64,000 nt of DNA from Bdellovibrio sp. 22V (GCF_030169785.1 NZ_CP125854.1:1860001-1924000); one strand, 5' to 3'; shown: positions 1-9,983, counted from the first letter of the stretch. The notes: a model not told the origin generated them from the sequence alone. Made by a program: numbers and translations.

Positions 1-247
1 AGAGGAGGTCGACATCGGAGCTGAGATTTAATTCCTCAGAACCCAACTTTCCTAGGGCGAAAAGCGCGACGCCTTCTTGAGGAAAACACTGTTGAAAAGC
101 CTTTTGTAAAAGGAGATCGGAAGAAGCGCTCCACTCTTTGCAAATCTGGTCAGGGGGGAGCGAATTGTTTTTTGCGGCAAGAGCGCAGCGAGACCAAATC
201 TCGTTGCGCTCGTTTCTTACCTGTTCCTCGAAGGGAAGATTAGTCAA
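1..247 (-). CDS. glnE: GlnE-type nucleotidyltransferase, N-terminal part (runs off left edge)
   Basis: An open minus-strand frame runs from a TTG at 247 to the window edge, giving 82 residues. Residues 62-82 read ALFALGKLG, then [12 protein letters not shown], the signature of the GlnE adenylyltransferase fold (GxGKLGGxELNxSSDxDL), with Ser76, Ser77 and the metal-binding Asp78 and Asp80 in place. GlnE adenylylates and deadenylylates glutamine synthetase in nitrogen control. The start is forced: an in-frame stop lies about 50 bases upstream, and TTG is the only usual start before the conserved part. It overlaps the tolB stop by 8 bases, suggesting translational coupling. Only about 65 residues precede the motif, fewer than in E. 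coli GlnE, so this may be a shorter or single-domain relative. Confidence 0.7.
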   Translation of the reverse strand, partial: MTNLPFEEQVRNERNEIWSRCALAAKNNSLPPDQICKEWSASSDLLLQKAFQQCFPQEGVALFALGKLGSEELNLSSDVDLL

Positions 248-1622
248 GGTTGGCAGACCATTTTGGTTTGAAGTAGTTGTGGTTGTCGTTAGTCACACGA
301 CGCTCTTCCGTGCCATCCACAGTTGAAATATAAATCTGATTTTTTCCAGTGCGATTGCTTGTGTACATCACGAAGCGTCCGTCAGGCGAGAATGAAGGGT
401 CTTCGTTACTAGCCCAGCGCCCGTTCGGCTTTTTCGCAGAAGTGAGGCGAATCATTCCTGTGCCGTCGGCATTCATCACGAAGATGTCGAAATGATCTTC
501 GCTTTGTCCAGCAAAAGCGATCTTCTTGCCATCAGGAGACCAGGAAGGAGACGAGTTGAAGACTCCCGCGAAAGTGATACGTTTCACGTTCGAGCCGTCT
601 GCATTCGCCGTATAAATCATCGGGCGGCCCGCACGGTCGGAAGAGAACGTCAGCTTTCCGTCTTGCGACATGTTTGGCTCTACGTTCATAGCTCCGGCAG
701 GTCCATTCGTGATTTTGCCGACAAGATTTCCATCCAAAGTCATTTTGTAAATATCAGGGCTGTTACCTTGAGAGATCGTCAAATAAATATGACGGCCATC
801 CGGTGAAAACGAAGCACCTGAATTAATACCTTGGCGATAAGAGACAAGCGAGCGACGGCCTGTTGCCAAGTCTAACAAAAGCATATCGGCATTTCTAAAT
901 TTCGCGCCCACACGTTTTACGTAAGACGTATATGCGATTTTCTTTCCGTCAGGAGACCAAGCTGGAGAAATCGAGATACTACGGTGGCTGGAAACCTGTT
1001 CCATATTCGCGCTATCCCAGTCCATAACAAAAATTTCTTTGGAAACGCCACCCGAACGATCGCTCGAAACAACGATGCGCGAAAGGAAGGGTCCTTCTTT
1101 GCCGGTCAATGCTTTCATCACGTCATTGGTGAATGTATGAGCGATACGACGAGCGCTGGAAAGAGGGCCTTTATATTTCTTGCCGAGAATCAAATTCGCG
1201 CGTGGCACGTGATACGTGTAAGTTTCCAAAGTCACTTCATTGCCCACGATCGAGTATCCAGCACGGATCAAGAAGTCCGTTCCGATCGCAGACCAGCTTT
1301 GAAACTTAAATCCGTTCGGAGCGCCTGGTGCCGGCATCAAACCGGTTTTTGCCGTGTCTTCAAGAAAAGCACTTTGACTGATGAACTGAAAATAGGAAGA
1401 AACCGTTAAGTCATTTGTGATTGTATTAAAAAGCTCAACGCCGACAGACTGATATTTCGAAGCCGTTGAGGGAGAACCAAAATATTGCAAGGGTGGAAAC
1501 GCCAACATACTTTTTTTCGTGCGCGCTTCACCAAGCTTAATATAGATACCGTTTTCTTGCGCTTGAGCAAAAAGCGGGGAAAGGCCAAGGACGAGGAGCA
1601 AGGCCATTAAATGCTTCATCAT
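240..1622 (-). CDS. tolB: TolB, periplasmic beta-propeller of the Tol system
   Basis: The 460-residue protein starts with a signal peptide (about residues 1-21, cleavage near AQA|QEN). It has an N-terminal TolB domain (about 22-170) and then PD40 propeller repeats such as [28 protein letters not shown] and [16 protein letters not shown]. TolB links the inner-membrane TolQRA motor to Pal and keeps the outer membrane attached during division. It is the last recognisable tol gene of a minus-strand operon (tolQ, tolR, TolA/TonB-like, tolB), 10 bases behind the transducer gene, with a strong AAGGAGGA ribosome site. Two ATGs in tandem could serve as start. No pal gene follows; a GlnE-like gene overlaps its stop instead. 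Confidence 0.95.
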   Translation of the reverse strand: MMKHLMALLLVLGLSPLFAQAQENGIYIKLGEARTKKSMLAFPPLQYFGSPSTASKYQSVGVELFNTITNDLTVSSYFQFISQSAFLEDTAKTGLMPAPGAPNGFKFQSWSAIGTDFLIRAGYSIVGNEVTLETYTYHVPRANLILGKKYKGPLSSARRIAHTFTNDVMKALTGKEGPFLSRIVVSSDRSGGVSKEIFVMDWDSANMEQVSSHRSISISPAWSPDGKKIAYTSYVKRVGAKFRNADMLLLDLATGRRSLVSYRQGINSGASFSPDGRHIYLTISQGNSPDIYKMTLDGNLVGKITNGPAGAMNVEPNMSQDGKLTFSSDRAGRPMIYTANADGSNVKRITFAGVFNSSPSWSPDGKKIAFAGQSEDHFDIFVMNADGTGMIRLTSAKKPNGRWASNEDPSFSPDGRFVMYTSNRTGKNQIYISTVDGTEERRVTNDNHNYFKPKWSANLD

Positions 1623-1632
1623 GATGTCCTCC

Positions 1633-2478
1633 TTATTCTGGGAACCCGATTAGAATTCCATCGACAGATACAATCGCCAAGAACTTTTCCGGAGGTGCCG
1701 GATAAGGAGCGGCGCGATCAATTGTCGCTAGAACTTCTTCATCGTAACTGGGGTTACCACTGGATTTAACAATTTTTCTGCCAAGGATATTACCACGGGA
1801 ATCAATAAACACTTTCGCTTGGGCTTTGAAGTCTCTTTTCGCGAGCCACTCAGGTAAAGCCCAGGATTGTTTGATATGGCGATCTAAATCAGCAGCGTAG
1901 CTGTCGTGCTGAAGTTTCGTCAGGCCGGTCAGCGAGGTTCCGGGAGAAAGGACATTTCCCTTTACGACTTGTCCGCCATTTGCGGATTTACCGTTACCGG
2001 GAGGAGTCTTCTTTTTTTCTGCCGCGACATCTTCTTTGATCTTTTCAAGAGCGGCCATGGCCTTTAATTTCTCAATAGCACTTTGCTGTTTCGATTTTAC
2101 TTTTTCAATATTAATACCGTCGTCTTTTTTCGCGACGGGCTTTACGGGCTCAGGCTTTGGTGCTGGAGCTTTTTTCTCGACCACTTTTTCCGGCGGCTTC
2201 TCCGGAGTTTTCTCTACAGGTTTTTCCTGAACGGGATCTTTATCCGGCAAAGTTTGTTTGGCTTCTTCTTTGGCAGGTGTTTGCGGCAGTTGCGCAACTT
2301 TATCAGGCAAGCCCACCATGTCGACGCGGATCGCTTGCGTAAAGTCGATAGCTTCGGGAGTAAAGAACGCAGCCTTCAAGATAAAGAAAGACAAAATAAG
2401 AGCATGCACGGCGAAGGAAACCCCTACGCCGCGGAAAAGTTGCTCATCTCTTTCTGGTTCTTGCTCGATATAGTTCAC
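1633..2478 (-). CDS. TolA/TonB-like energy transducer
   Basis: This 281-residue protein has the architecture of a periplasm-spanning transducer: a short cytoplasmic tail, one membrane helix (about 22-40), a long Pro/Lys/Glu-rich stretch (about 65-160) and a globular C-terminal domain (about 185-281) matching the TolA/TonB C-terminal fold, with [19 protein letters not shown] and YPAPPEKF. In this operon it should act as TolA, coupling the TolQ-TolR motor to TolB or Pal. The start is GTG, overlapping the tolR stop in a GTGA arrangement, so it is translationally coupled. Sequence alone does not settle TolA versus TonB; the tolB neighbour favours TolA. Confidence 0.88.
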   Translation of the reverse strand: MNYIEQEPERDEQLFRGVGVSFAVHALILSFFILKAAFFTPEAIDFTQAIRVDMVGLPDKVAQLPQTPAKEEAKQTLPDKDPVQEKPVEKTPEKPPEKVVEKKAPAPKPEPVKPVAKKDDGINIEKVKSKQQSAIEKLKAMAALEKIKEDVAAEKKKTPPGNGKSANGGQVVKGNVLSPGTSLTGLTKLQHDSYAADLDRHIKQSWALPEWLAKRDFKAQAKVFIDSRGNILGRKIVKSSGNPSYDEEVLATIDRAAPYPAPPEKFLAIVSVDGILIGFPE

Positions 2479-2894
2479 TGGTCTTTAGGTTGCGTGATTA
2501 GCCCGATATTAAAGATCCCAGCAGCACGAACTTCCGCCATGGCTTCCGCGACGAAGCCATAATCCACTTTGCGGTCTGCTTGGATATAAACCTGTTTGTT
2601 CTTTTTATGCTCGAAGATGGCTTTGAGCTTTGTGCGGATGTCCCCCATCGCAATTTTTTGTTTTGCGATAGTCATTTTTTGATCCGGCCCAATCACAAGA
2701 ACAAAAGGCTCTTCGTTAAGTTCAACTCCCGAAGAAGAGGTCTTCGGAAGATCCACTTCAATCCCTTGTTGCATCAAAGGAGTTGTCACCATGAACATGA
2801 TAAGCAAAACAAGCATGACGTCCACAAGAGGCGTCACGTTGATCTCGCTTAATGTCGCTCGGCTTTTTCCGCCGCCGCCATTACTCATTCCCAT
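2475..2894 (-). CDS. tolR: TolR/ExbD-family motor protein
   Basis: The 139-residue protein has a short cytoplasmic N-terminus and one membrane helix (about 18-38) with the family motif INVTPLVDVMLVLLIMFMVT. Its Asp in PLVDV is the proton-carrying residue of ExbD/TolR. A periplasmic domain follows, including IQADRKVDYGFVAEAM. It forms the stator of the proton-driven Tol motor with TolQ. It lies 2 bases downstream of tolQ and overlaps the transducer gene, so the three are co-expressed. Confidence 0.93.
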   Translation of the reverse strand: MGMSNGGGGKSRATLSEINVTPLVDVMLVLLIMFMVTTPLMQQGIEVDLPKTSSSGVELNEEPFVLVIGPDQKMTIAKQKIAMGDIRTKLKAIFEHKKNKQVYIQADRKVDYGFVAEAMAEVRAAGIFNIGLITQPKDQ

Positions 2895-2896
2895 GC

Positions 2897-3637
2897 TTAG
2901 TTTCCTTGAAAGAAGTTGCGTTTAACAATGTTCAGGAAGTCAGCGTTGAAGTTATTAATGGAAATTTCCTGCTTGCGAATTTTTGAGATGAAGCTGTTGT
3001 AAAGAACAACCGCTGGGATCGCAGCCGCAAGACCGATCGCCGTCGCGATCAAAGCTTCCGAAATACCCGGAGCCACGACGGCCAAACTTGCAGAACCTGT
3101 TTGGCCGATTTTATGGAAAGATCCCATGATCCCCCAAACCGTACCGAAAAGACCGATAAAAGGACCAGTGCTTCCCGTCGTTGCAAGAACCGTCAAGCGC
3201 GATTCTAACTTGGCGATTTCATTTTCAGAGGCCTTATTCAAAATACGCTCAAGATTATCAAGACCCGACAAGATCGGTTTGTCGCCTTCTGTTTTTGCCA
3301 GAAGAGGAGACTCAGAGATCTTTTTCATTTCAAGATAAGCCGCCTTGAACACGCGTGCGATGGAAGAGTCTTTATATTGATCGATATCTTCAAAAAGAGT
3401 GTCCAGGGAATTCACTTTCCAAAACTTCGTCAGGAAAAGATCGTCAGACGTTTTCATTTTTTTGAATGTCTGGAATTTGCTGTATCCGATAGCCCAACAA
3501 AAAACAGAAAGCGCGATCAAGATGATCAACGTCAATTGCACAATGGGGCTGGCCTGAAAAATCGCATCAATGGAACTTGTATTCACTGACACAGAGGGTG
3601 CGGCCTGAGCCACATTAACAAATGTTAGAGCGGACAT
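2897..3637 (-). CDS. tolQ: TolQ/ExbB-family motor protein
   Basis: This inner-membrane motor subunit is about 246 residues from the ATG at 3637, chosen because GGAGG lies 6 bases upstream; an in-frame GTG or TTG further up is less likely. It has three membrane helices (about residues 32-52, 145-170 and 185-210) and the conserved region STGPFIGLFGTVWGIMGSF followed by GISEALIATAIGLAAAIPA, typical of MotA/TolQ/ExbB. It forms the proton channel with TolR and drives outer-membrane constriction. It is the first gene of the tol operon. Confidence 0.94.
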   Translation of the reverse strand: MSALTFVNVAQAAPSVSVNTSSIDAIFQASPIVQLTLIILIALSVFCWAIGYSKFQTFKKMKTSDDLFLTKFWKVNSLDTLFEDIDQYKDSSIARVFKAAYLEMKKISESPLLAKTEGDKPILSGLDNLERILNKASENEIAKLESRLTVLATTGSTGPFIGLFGTVWGIMGSFHKIGQTGSASLAVVAPGISEALIATAIGLAAAIPAVVLYNSFISKIRKQEISINNFNADFLNIVKRNFFQGN

Positions 3638-3711
3638 ATTTTGACCTCCGATGAAGGACGCAGTTGCATCCTTAGAGTAAAAAGATATGCCCAAATGCAG
3701 ATGAGTTCAAC

Positions 3712-4578
3712 CTATTGAGCAGGGCCTTGGTCGAGAAGGCGCTGCAATTCGCCAAGATTCTCTGTGATATATCCTTCGGCCTTATAGCGACTCGCCTCAG
3801 CAAGTTGCGCTGTATTTTCGATGGGGCCTAGGAAGATTCTTTTGTTACGTCGACGCATCTCTGCGATCACGTTCTCATTGATGGCCGGTCTCTTTTTTAG
3901 AATGAACGGTGCAATAAAAACGTCGCCCATAAACTGCGTCGAAGGCAAAATATAAAGCGAATCAAAAGTGAGAAGACGCATGATATCGGGTGTGCTTGTT
4001 CCGTAAACCCACTCCGGCTTCAGCTCTTTGACAGACGTCAGAATAACCAGAGCTTCACTCTGAATCAGAGTGCGTGCATTTGGTTTAAAGTCTTCAATGG
4101 TTTTCACTAGCTCCGTGTGCACGTCAGCAACATTATCGACGATATTTAGAACAAAACGAGTTGTCGGAAACTGTTCGTAGAGTTCTTTTAAAGCCGGAGT
4201 CGTTTTGTAAAACTCGTTGATCTGCTCCCAAGGATACTCGGAAAGTTTTGCGCCAATCAGGATCGGCGTGGATGGATTTTTTTCCTGAAGCTCACGCTTC
4301 ATATCCAGAAATTCACGATCACGAGACGCCGGAAGAATGAACGGAACCTTCTCGCGAGAGAAACGCACATCCACCCACAAAACCGCGTCAGGCTTTGCTT
4401 TCACCACTTCTTGCGCTTTTGGCAGAGTGTCCACTTTGACAATAATCAATGGAGTGGGGCCAGTAAAAAAGGCGTGGTCATAAACAGGAAAGTTCTGACT
4501 TAAGCCCCAAATACGGGCCATCAAGATAAGAACGCCAAGAACAATGAAGCTGCCGATGGTAATGAAAAGAATTCTCAT
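3712..4578 (-). CDS. membrane-anchored GDPD-like protein lacking the catalytic His
   Basis: The protein is about 288 residues from the ATG at 4578 (AAGG just upstream; a GTG 18 bases earlier is possible). It has one N-terminal membrane helix (about 3-24) and a soluble domain. The stretch AQEVVKAKPDAVLWVDVRFS and then KVPFILPASRD follows the glycerophosphodiester phosphodiesterase pattern (GaD.iE.Dv..T.Dg..v..HD). The HRG and PENT motifs with the first catalytic His are missing and the final His is Ala, so it is probably not an active phosphodiesterase. It lies upstream of tolQ on the same strand and may be co-transcribed with the tol genes. The fold call is inference from motif spacing. Confidence 0.55.
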   Translation of the reverse strand: MRILFITIGSFIVLGVLILMARIWGLSQNFPVYDHAFFTGPTPLIIVKVDTLPKAQEVVKAKPDAVLWVDVRFSREKVPFILPASRDREFLDMKRELQEKNPSTPILIGAKLSEYPWEQINEFYKTTPALKELYEQFPTTRFVLNIVDNVADVHTELVKTIEDFKPNARTLIQSEALVILTSVKELKPEWVYGTSTPDIMRLLTFDSLYILPSTQFMGDVFIAPFILKKRPAINENVIAEMRRRNKRIFLGPIENTAQLAEASRYKAEGYITENLGELQRLLDQGPAQ

Positions 4579-4659
4579 AAGACCTTCGTATAGCACTCTA
4601 AGGCTTTGAAATCAGCACATTTTTTCAAAACTTAAGCAAAGATTTCTGTCATAGACTTA

Positions 4660-4682
4660 AATACGCTAAAATTAGGCGTATT
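4660..4682. promoter_or_regulatory. palindromic operator candidate for the SUF regulator
   Basis: The arms AATACGC and GCGTATT flank a 9-base AT-rich centre. The layout ATA-CGC-taa...ttag-GCG-TAT recalls the AT-ended dyads bound by IscR/Rrf2-type regulators. It lies in the divergent gap between the GDPD-like gene and the rrf2-suf operon, about 135 bases before the rrf2 start. Autoregulation by the Rrf2 protein is inference. Confidence 0.45.
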
Positions 4683-4816
4683 TCGTCTTGTTTTTCATTA
4701 CACTTTCGTTTAGAAACGGGCGATAGCCCGCAGTGTGGACGCACGAATCGGCGGATGCCGGCAGAGTGGAGCGGCGGGCCGCGGAACTGAAGCAGCGCCC
4801 ACTGAAGTGAGAATTT

Positions 4817-5269
4817 ATGAATAAAATCAACCGCAAACTCGAATACGCGCTCATGGCTTTAAAGTACATGAGTCAAAAAATTCCCGGTGAATTAACTTCT
4901 GCAAAAGAAGTTTCGGATGCATTTCATACTCCTTTTGATGCGACAGCTCGAGTAATGCAACAGATGGCACAAAAAGGCGGGATTCTGCGCGCGGAATATG
5001 GCGCGAACGGTGGTTATCAAATCACGAAGGATCTTGCGAAAGTTTCTATTCACGATCTGGTCGAGGTTATCGAAGGCCCGACGGCTTTAGTGAAGTGCCT
5101 GCACAAAGAAGCTCCCTGTGAAATTCAGGGAACGTGCAACATTGTTTCTCCTATTACACATCTCAATCATCGACTCACGGATTTCTACAAGAGCTTAAGC
5201 TTGAAAGAACTCCTTGTGGAGAAATCAGCAACTGGCAAGAAGTCAGCGGAGGTAGAGGCTCATGGATAA
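4817..5269 (+). CDS. Rrf2-family Fe-S-sensing regulator of the SUF operon
   Basis: This 150-residue protein has an N-terminal winged helix (about 1-80; [11 protein letters not shown], then the wing YGANGGYQI). A cysteine cluster follows at Cys94, Cys101 and Cys107, matching the three-cysteine cluster-binding loop of IscR, NsrR and SufR-like Rrf2 proteins. It is the first gene of the SUF operon and overlaps sufB by 8 bases. The likely job is to sense Fe-S status and control the operon, perhaps through the palindrome upstream. The ribosome site before the ATG is weak, and the leader is GC-rich and self-complementary. Confidence 0.88.
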   Translation: MNKINRKLEYALMALKYMSQKIPGELTSAKEVSDAFHTPFDATARVMQQMAQKGGILRAEYGANGGYQITKDLAKVSIHDLVEVIEGPTALVKCLHKEAPCEIQGTCNIVSPITHLNHRLTDFYKSLSLKELLVEKSATGKKSAEVEAHG

Positions 5270-6719
5270 TAACAAGCCCTCCAATAGCCCTCTTGAAGAG
5301 AGCTACGAATACAAATACGGTTTCACGACGGATATCGAAACAGATGAAGTTCAAAAAGGTTTGAACGAAGATATCATTCGTTTGATTTCGCAAAAGAAAA
5401 ATGAACCTGAATGGATGTTGGAATACCGTCTTAAAGCTTTCCGTCATTGGCTGACAATGGTTGAGCCAACGTGGGCGGCTGTTTCGTATCCTAAAATCGA
5501 CTTCCAAGATATTCGTTATTACTCAGCTCCGAAGAAAAAATCAGAAGCTGACAAACCAAAATCTTTGGACGATTTAGATCCAGAGTTGATTAAAACTTTT
5601 GAAAAGCTGGGCATTCCTTTGTCCGAGCAAAAACGTATTTCCGGTATTGCCGTCGATGTGGTTTTTGACTCTGTTTCTGTGGGTACGACTCATACGGAAA
5701 CTTTGGAAAAAGCGGGCGTGATTTTCTGTTCGATTTCTGAAGCGATCCAGAAACATCCTGACCTTGTGAAGAAGTATTTGGGATCTGTTGTGCCTTACAC
5801 AGATAATTTCTATGCGGCTTTGAATGCGGCCGTCTTCACAGATGGGTCTTTCTGTTACATCCCTAAGGGAGTTCGTTGCCCGATTGATCTTTCAACGTAC
5901 TTCCGTATCAATGCAGCGGACACAGGACAGTTTGAAAGAACTCTTCTTGTTTGTGATGAGGGCGGTTACGTGAATTATCTTGAGGGCTGTACAGCGCCTC
6001 AGCGTGACGAAAACCAATTGCACGCGGCTGTTGTAGAGTTGATTGCTCTTGATGATGCCGAGATCAAATATTCGACTGTGCAGAACTGGTACACGGGCGA
6101 TAAAGAAGGTAAAGGCGGAATCTACAATTTCGTTACGAAGCGTGGGAAAGCGGCTGGAAAACGCTCTAAGATTTCTTGGACTCAAGTGGAGTCAGGCTCG
6201 GCGATTACCTGGAAGTATCCATCTTGTATTTTGCAAGGGGATTACTCTGAAGGCGCTTTCTACTCTGTCGCTTTGACCCATGATCTTATGCAGGCCGATA
6301 CCGGAACAAAAATGATCCATATCGGTAAGAACACAAAGAGCACGATTATTTCCAAAGGTATTTCGACAGATAAATCTTCGAATGCTTATCGTGGTCAGGT
6401 GAAGATCATGCCTTCAGCGGAAAACGCGCGTAATTATTCTCAGTGCGACTCCATGCTTGTCGGCGATAAGTGCAGTGCTAGCACGTATCCATATATTGAA
6501 GTTAAAAATAAGACGGCTCAGATTGAGCACGAAGCGACTACTTCGCGCATCAGTGAAGATCAGATCTTTTATTTGCAGTCACGCGGGATGGATATGGAAA
6601 AAACCATTTCCATGCTGGTGAACGGTTTCTGTAAGGAAGTTTTTAAAGAACTTCCTCTAGAGTTCGCCGTTGAAGCCGTGAAATTGATCGAAATGAAATT
6701 AGAAAATTCTGTTGGTTAA
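5262..6719 (+). CDS. sufB: SufB, Fe-S cluster scaffold subunit
   Basis: The 485-residue length is normal for SufB. Conserved SufB/SufD-core features include [38 protein letters not shown], the [17 protein letters not shown] strand and, near the C-terminus, [20 protein letters not shown]. SufB accepts persulfide sulfur and builds the nascent cluster in the SufBC2D complex in the cytosol. It starts inside the end of rrf2 and is followed by sufC with about 10 bases between the stop and the sufC ATG. Confidence 0.97.
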   Translation: MDNNKPSNSPLEESYEYKYGFTTDIETDEVQKGLNEDIIRLISQKKNEPEWMLEYRLKAFRHWLTMVEPTWAAVSYPKIDFQDIRYYSAPKKKSEADKPKSLDDLDPELIKTFEKLGIPLSEQKRISGIAVDVVFDSVSVGTTHTETLEKAGVIFCSISEAIQKHPDLVKKYLGSVVPYTDNFYAALNAAVFTDGSFCYIPKGVRCPIDLSTYFRINAADTGQFERTLLVCDEGGYVNYLEGCTAPQRDENQLHAAVVELIALDDAEIKYSTVQNWYTGDKEGKGGIYNFVTKRGKAAGKRSKISWTQVESGSAITWKYPSCILQGDYSEGAFYSVALTHDLMQADTGTKMIHIGKNTKSTIISKGISTDKSSNAYRGQVKIMPSAENARNYSQCDSMLVGDKCSASTYPYIEVKNKTAQIEHEATTSRISEDQIFYLQSRGMDMEKTISMLVNGFCKEVFKELPLEFAVEAVKLIEMKLENSVG

Positions 6720-6729
6720 GGATAAAGAA

Positions 6730-7482
6730 ATGTTAGAAGTAAAAAACCTCCACGCAAAAATTGAAGATAAAGAAATCCTTAAAGGTTTGAATCTTACTGT
6801 GAAAGCAGGCGAAGTGCATGCGATCATGGGACCGAACGGTTCTGGTAAATCGACATTGTCGAAGATTCTTGCGGGCCATCCGGCGTACGAAGTGACTTCC
6901 GGTGAAGTGAATTACGAAATCAACTTCCAAATGAAGAATCTTTTGGATCTTGAACCGGATCAAAGAGCGAAAGAGGGCATCTTCCTGGCTTTCCAATACC
7001 CGATTGAAGTTCCGGGCGTTTCCAATTTCACATTCCTGCACACGGCTTTCAACTCTATCCTGGAACACCAAGGCTCTGAGCCAATGCCTGAAGGGGAGTT
7101 CAGAGAATTCCTTTATCAGAAAATGAAATTAGTAAATATGAAGCCTGAATACTTGGATCGCTCTGTGAATGTTGGGTTCTCGGGCGGCGAAAAGAAACGT
7201 AATGAGATTTTGCAAATGGCGGTTTTGTCTCCGCGTTTGGCTTTGCTTGATGAAACGGATTCAGGACTGGACATCGACGCTTTGAGAATCGTCGCAGACG
7301 GCGTGAACAAACTTCGTCGCAAGGACAATGCGATTGTTTTGGTTACGCACTATCAAAGACTTTTGGATTATATCAAGCCGGACTTTGTTCACGTTTTGGC
7401 GAACGGAAGAATTATCGAAACAGGTGACGCTTCCTTGGCATTGAAACTTGAAGAAAAAGGTTATGACTGGTTGGTGAACTAA
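6730..7482 (+). CDS. sufC: SufC, ABC-type ATPase of the SUF complex
   Basis: From the ATG at 6730 the protein has 250 residues, the usual size; a TTG six codons upstream would overlap sufB and is less likely. It shows Walker A GPNGSGKST (about residues 34-42), the signature FSGGEKKR, Walker B LALLDETDSGLD and the H-loop in LVTHYQR. SufC hydrolyses ATP to remodel SufB-SufD during cluster assembly. Its stop overlaps the sufD start codon by one base. Confidence 0.96.
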   Translation: MLEVKNLHAKIEDKEILKGLNLTVKAGEVHAIMGPNGSGKSTLSKILAGHPAYEVTSGEVNYEINFQMKNLLDLEPDQRAKEGIFLAFQYPIEVPGVSNFTFLHTAFNSILEHQGSEPMPEGEFREFLYQKMKLVNMKPEYLDRSVNVGFSGGEKKRNEILQMAVLSPRLALLDETDSGLDIDALRIVADGVNKLRRKDNAIVLVTHYQRLLDYIKPDFVHVLANGRIIETGDASLALKLEEKGYDWLVN

Positions 7483-8744
7483 TGAACTTGTTATCTACTT
7501 ACGACAGATTCAGTCAGGTTCAGCCTGCAGAAGGGGCTTTGGCTTCCTTCCGTCAGGCAGGATATGACTATGCTCTTAAAAAGGGGCTTCCCACTCGTAA
7601 AGATGAAGAGTGGCACTACACCAGCGTGAAAGTTTTGGGTGAAGTGAACTTCATGCCAAGTGCTTTTAATCCCGTGGAGCCAAGTCATGAAACAATGACC
7701 GAAATCCGTAAGCATCTTAATGCGGATTTCTGTAACGTCGTTTTCTTTAACGGCGTTTTGAATAAAACTTTATCCGACGAATTACCTGCAGGTTTTACGT
7801 TGCGCGAGCTTTCAGAATATCCAACGCATTTTGATGATGCCTTTGATGCTTTGAACAGCGCTTATTTGTCTAAACCGTTTGTTGCGGCTTTAGCTAAAGA
7901 AACGTCTGTGGAAAAACCTGTGAATTTCGTTTTCTTTACTTCTGTTGAAGGCGGGCCTGCGCTGATGGTGCATCCACGTATCTCGTTGGACATAGGCGCA
8001 AGATCTTCTGTTCGCATTCTTGAAAGTCACTATGGCAACGCTGGCGTTTCTTATTTCGTAAACTCTGTTTTGGATCTGCACGTCGGTGAAAGCGCAAAAG
8101 TTTCTTACGTGCGCGTTCAAGCCGATTCCGACAATGCAATTAACATCGGGCGCACTCGATTGCGCATTGAAAAAAACGCGAACGTGGAAAGCCTGGCTTT
8201 TGCAACAGGTGCGGGATTGTCTCGTCACTCCTTAGAAGTTTCTCTAAAAGGGGAAGGTTCTTCTACCGAGGTTTTGGGTGTTTATGCCGTCCGGGGTTCA
8301 CAACATGTCGATAATACGACTTTGATCGACCACCAAGTGGGCGAGTGCAATACCAATCAGCTTTACAAAGGCATTCTTGATGGCGAGTCACGAGCTGCAT
8401 TTACCGGTAAAGTGTTGATTCAAAAGGGCGCGCAAAAAGCGAACTCGGCGCAATTGAATAACAATCTTCTTTTGAGCAAAAAGGCCGAGGCAGACAGCCG
8501 TCCAGCTCTTGAAATCTATGCTGATGACGTTAAAGCGGCTCACGGTTCAACTGTGGGTCAGTTGGATGAAGAAGAATTATTTTATATGCTTTCGCGTGCA
8601 ATCCCTAAAAAGAAAGCCATCCATATGATGAGTTATGGATATCTCGCGGAAGTGATTGAAAAGATCTCGAACGATGACATTCAAAAATGGTTGAAGCGCC
8701 ATTTGGATGAAGTGTTTTCGCAACTGAGCACGGGATCTCGCTAG
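7482..8744 (+). CDS. sufD: SufD, Fe-S assembly scaffold partner
   Basis: The 420-residue protein has the SufB/SufD beta-helix core, seen in ARSSVRILESHYG, GEGSSTEVLGVYAVRGSQHV and the C-terminal segment AAHGSTVGQLDEEELFYMLS with its conserved His. It pairs with SufB in the SufBC2D scaffold and is needed for iron entry. The N-terminal RKDEEWHYTSV is also typical of SufD. It sits between sufC (1-base overlap) and sufS (9-base gap). Confidence 0.95.
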   Translation: MNLLSTYDRFSQVQPAEGALASFRQAGYDYALKKGLPTRKDEEWHYTSVKVLGEVNFMPSAFNPVEPSHETMTEIRKHLNADFCNVVFFNGVLNKTLSDELPAGFTLRELSEYPTHFDDAFDALNSAYLSKPFVAALAKETSVEKPVNFVFFTSVEGGPALMVHPRISLDIGARSSVRILESHYGNAGVSYFVNSVLDLHVGESAKVSYVRVQADSDNAINIGRTRLRIEKNANVESLAFATGAGLSRHSLEVSLKGEGSSTEVLGVYAVRGSQHVDNTTLIDHQVGECNTNQLYKGILDGESRAAFTGKVLIQKGAQKANSAQLNNNLLLSKKAEADSRPALEIYADDVKAAHGSTVGQLDEEELFYMLSRAIPKKKAIHMMSYGYLAEVIEKISNDDIQKWLKRHLDEVFSQLSTGSR

Positions 8745-8753
8745 GAGGAGTTT

Positions 8754-9983
8754 ATGGAAAAACTCAATGAACTCTTTGCCAAAGTCAGAAGTGAATTTCC
8801 CGCTTTAACGCAAAAAGCGCACGGCAAAGATATTGTGTATCTTGATACAGCGGCTTCCTCTTTGAAGCCCAAGTCTGTTATTGACCGTATCACGCACTTC
8901 TACTCGTTCGAGACCTCGAATGTGCATCGCGGAGCGCACTATCTAAGTGACCTCGCGACTTCACATTTTGAAGCTGCACGTTTGCGTATTGCACAGTTTT
9001 TAAATGCCAAGCAGTCGGAAGAAATTATTTTTGTTCGCGGTACAACAGAGGGCATCAACTTGGTGGCTCACTCCTGGGGGGTGGCGAATCTCAAAGCCGG
9101 TGATGAAATTCTTGTGACAGAAATGGAACATCACGCGAACATCGTTCCTTGGCAAATGATCGCCGAAAGAATGGGCGCGAAGGTTGTCGCTGTGTCGATT
9201 CATGACAATGGCGAACTTGATATGGAAGATCTGAAAAAGAAACTGACTTCCAAAGTTAAGATGGTTGCATTTACGGCGTGCTCAAACACATTGGGCACAA
9301 ATACAGATATGAAAACGATCACGGCGTGGGCGCATGCTGTGGGTGCGAAAGTCCTTGTCGATGGAGCGCAAATCGTTTCTCAGACTCCTGTGGACGTGCA
9401 AGCTATCGATTGTGATTTCTTTGTGCTTTCTGCGCATAAACTTTTTGGACCTTTTGGTTTCGGCGTTGTTTACGGCAAGCGTGAAGTTTTAGATCAAATG
9501 CCTCCGTATCAAGGTGGCGGCGCGATGATCTCCAAGGTAACGTTTGCGAAAACGACCTATAATGATGTTCCTCACCGCTTTGAAGCGGGCACTCCACATG
9601 TTGAGGGAGCGATCGGTCTGCACACGGCGATTGATTTTGTTTCTAAAATTGGATTTGAAAATATTCATGCTTATGAAGCGAATCTTTTAGAGTATGCAAC
9701 CAGCAAACTTGAGGCGATTCCGGATTTGAGAATCTTCGGAACCTCTGCGAATAAAGGCCCTATTATTTCCTTTAACTTGCAGGGTGCGCACCATTCTGAC
9801 GTTGGTCAGATTTTGGATCAAGAAGGTGTGGCTGTTCGTGCGGGCCATCACTGCTGCCAGCCTTTAATGGCCCGCTACGGAATCACAGGCACAGTGCGCG
9901 CGTCTATTTCCGTGTATAATAATAAAGAAGATATTGATCGTTTAGTAAAAGCCGTGGTGAAGGCCCGGGAGATGTTGTTATGA
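8754..9983 (+). CDS. sufS: SufS, group II cysteine desulfurase
   Basis: This 409-residue PLP enzyme releases sulfur from cysteine to give alanine and an enzyme persulfide. The PLP lysine is Lys229 in SAHKLFGPFGFGV; the catalytic cysteine is Cys367 in RAGHHCCQPLM, where the usual following Ala is replaced by a second Cys. N-terminal motifs YLDTAASSLKP and NVHRGAHYLS are typical. AGGAG lies 5 bases before the ATG. No SufE or SufU partner is seen in this operon. It overlaps the nfu gene by 4 bases. Confidence 0.96.
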   Translation: MEKLNELFAKVRSEFPALTQKAHGKDIVYLDTAASSLKPKSVIDRITHFYSFETSNVHRGAHYLSDLATSHFEAARLRIAQFLNAKQSEEIIFVRGTTEGINLVAHSWGVANLKAGDEILVTEMEHHANIVPWQMIAERMGAKVVAVSIHDNGELDMEDLKKKLTSKVKMVAFTACSNTLGTNTDMKTITAWAHAVGAKVLVDGAQIVSQTPVDVQAIDCDFFVLSAHKLFGPFGFGVVYGKREVLDQMPPYQGGGAMISKVTFAKTTYNDVPHRFEAGTPHVEGAIGLHTAIDFVSKIGFENIHAYEANLLEYATSKLEAIPDLRIFGTSANKGPIISFNLQGAHHSDVGQILDQEGVAVRAGHHCCQPLMARYGITGTVRASISVYNNKEDIDRLVKAVVKAREMLL

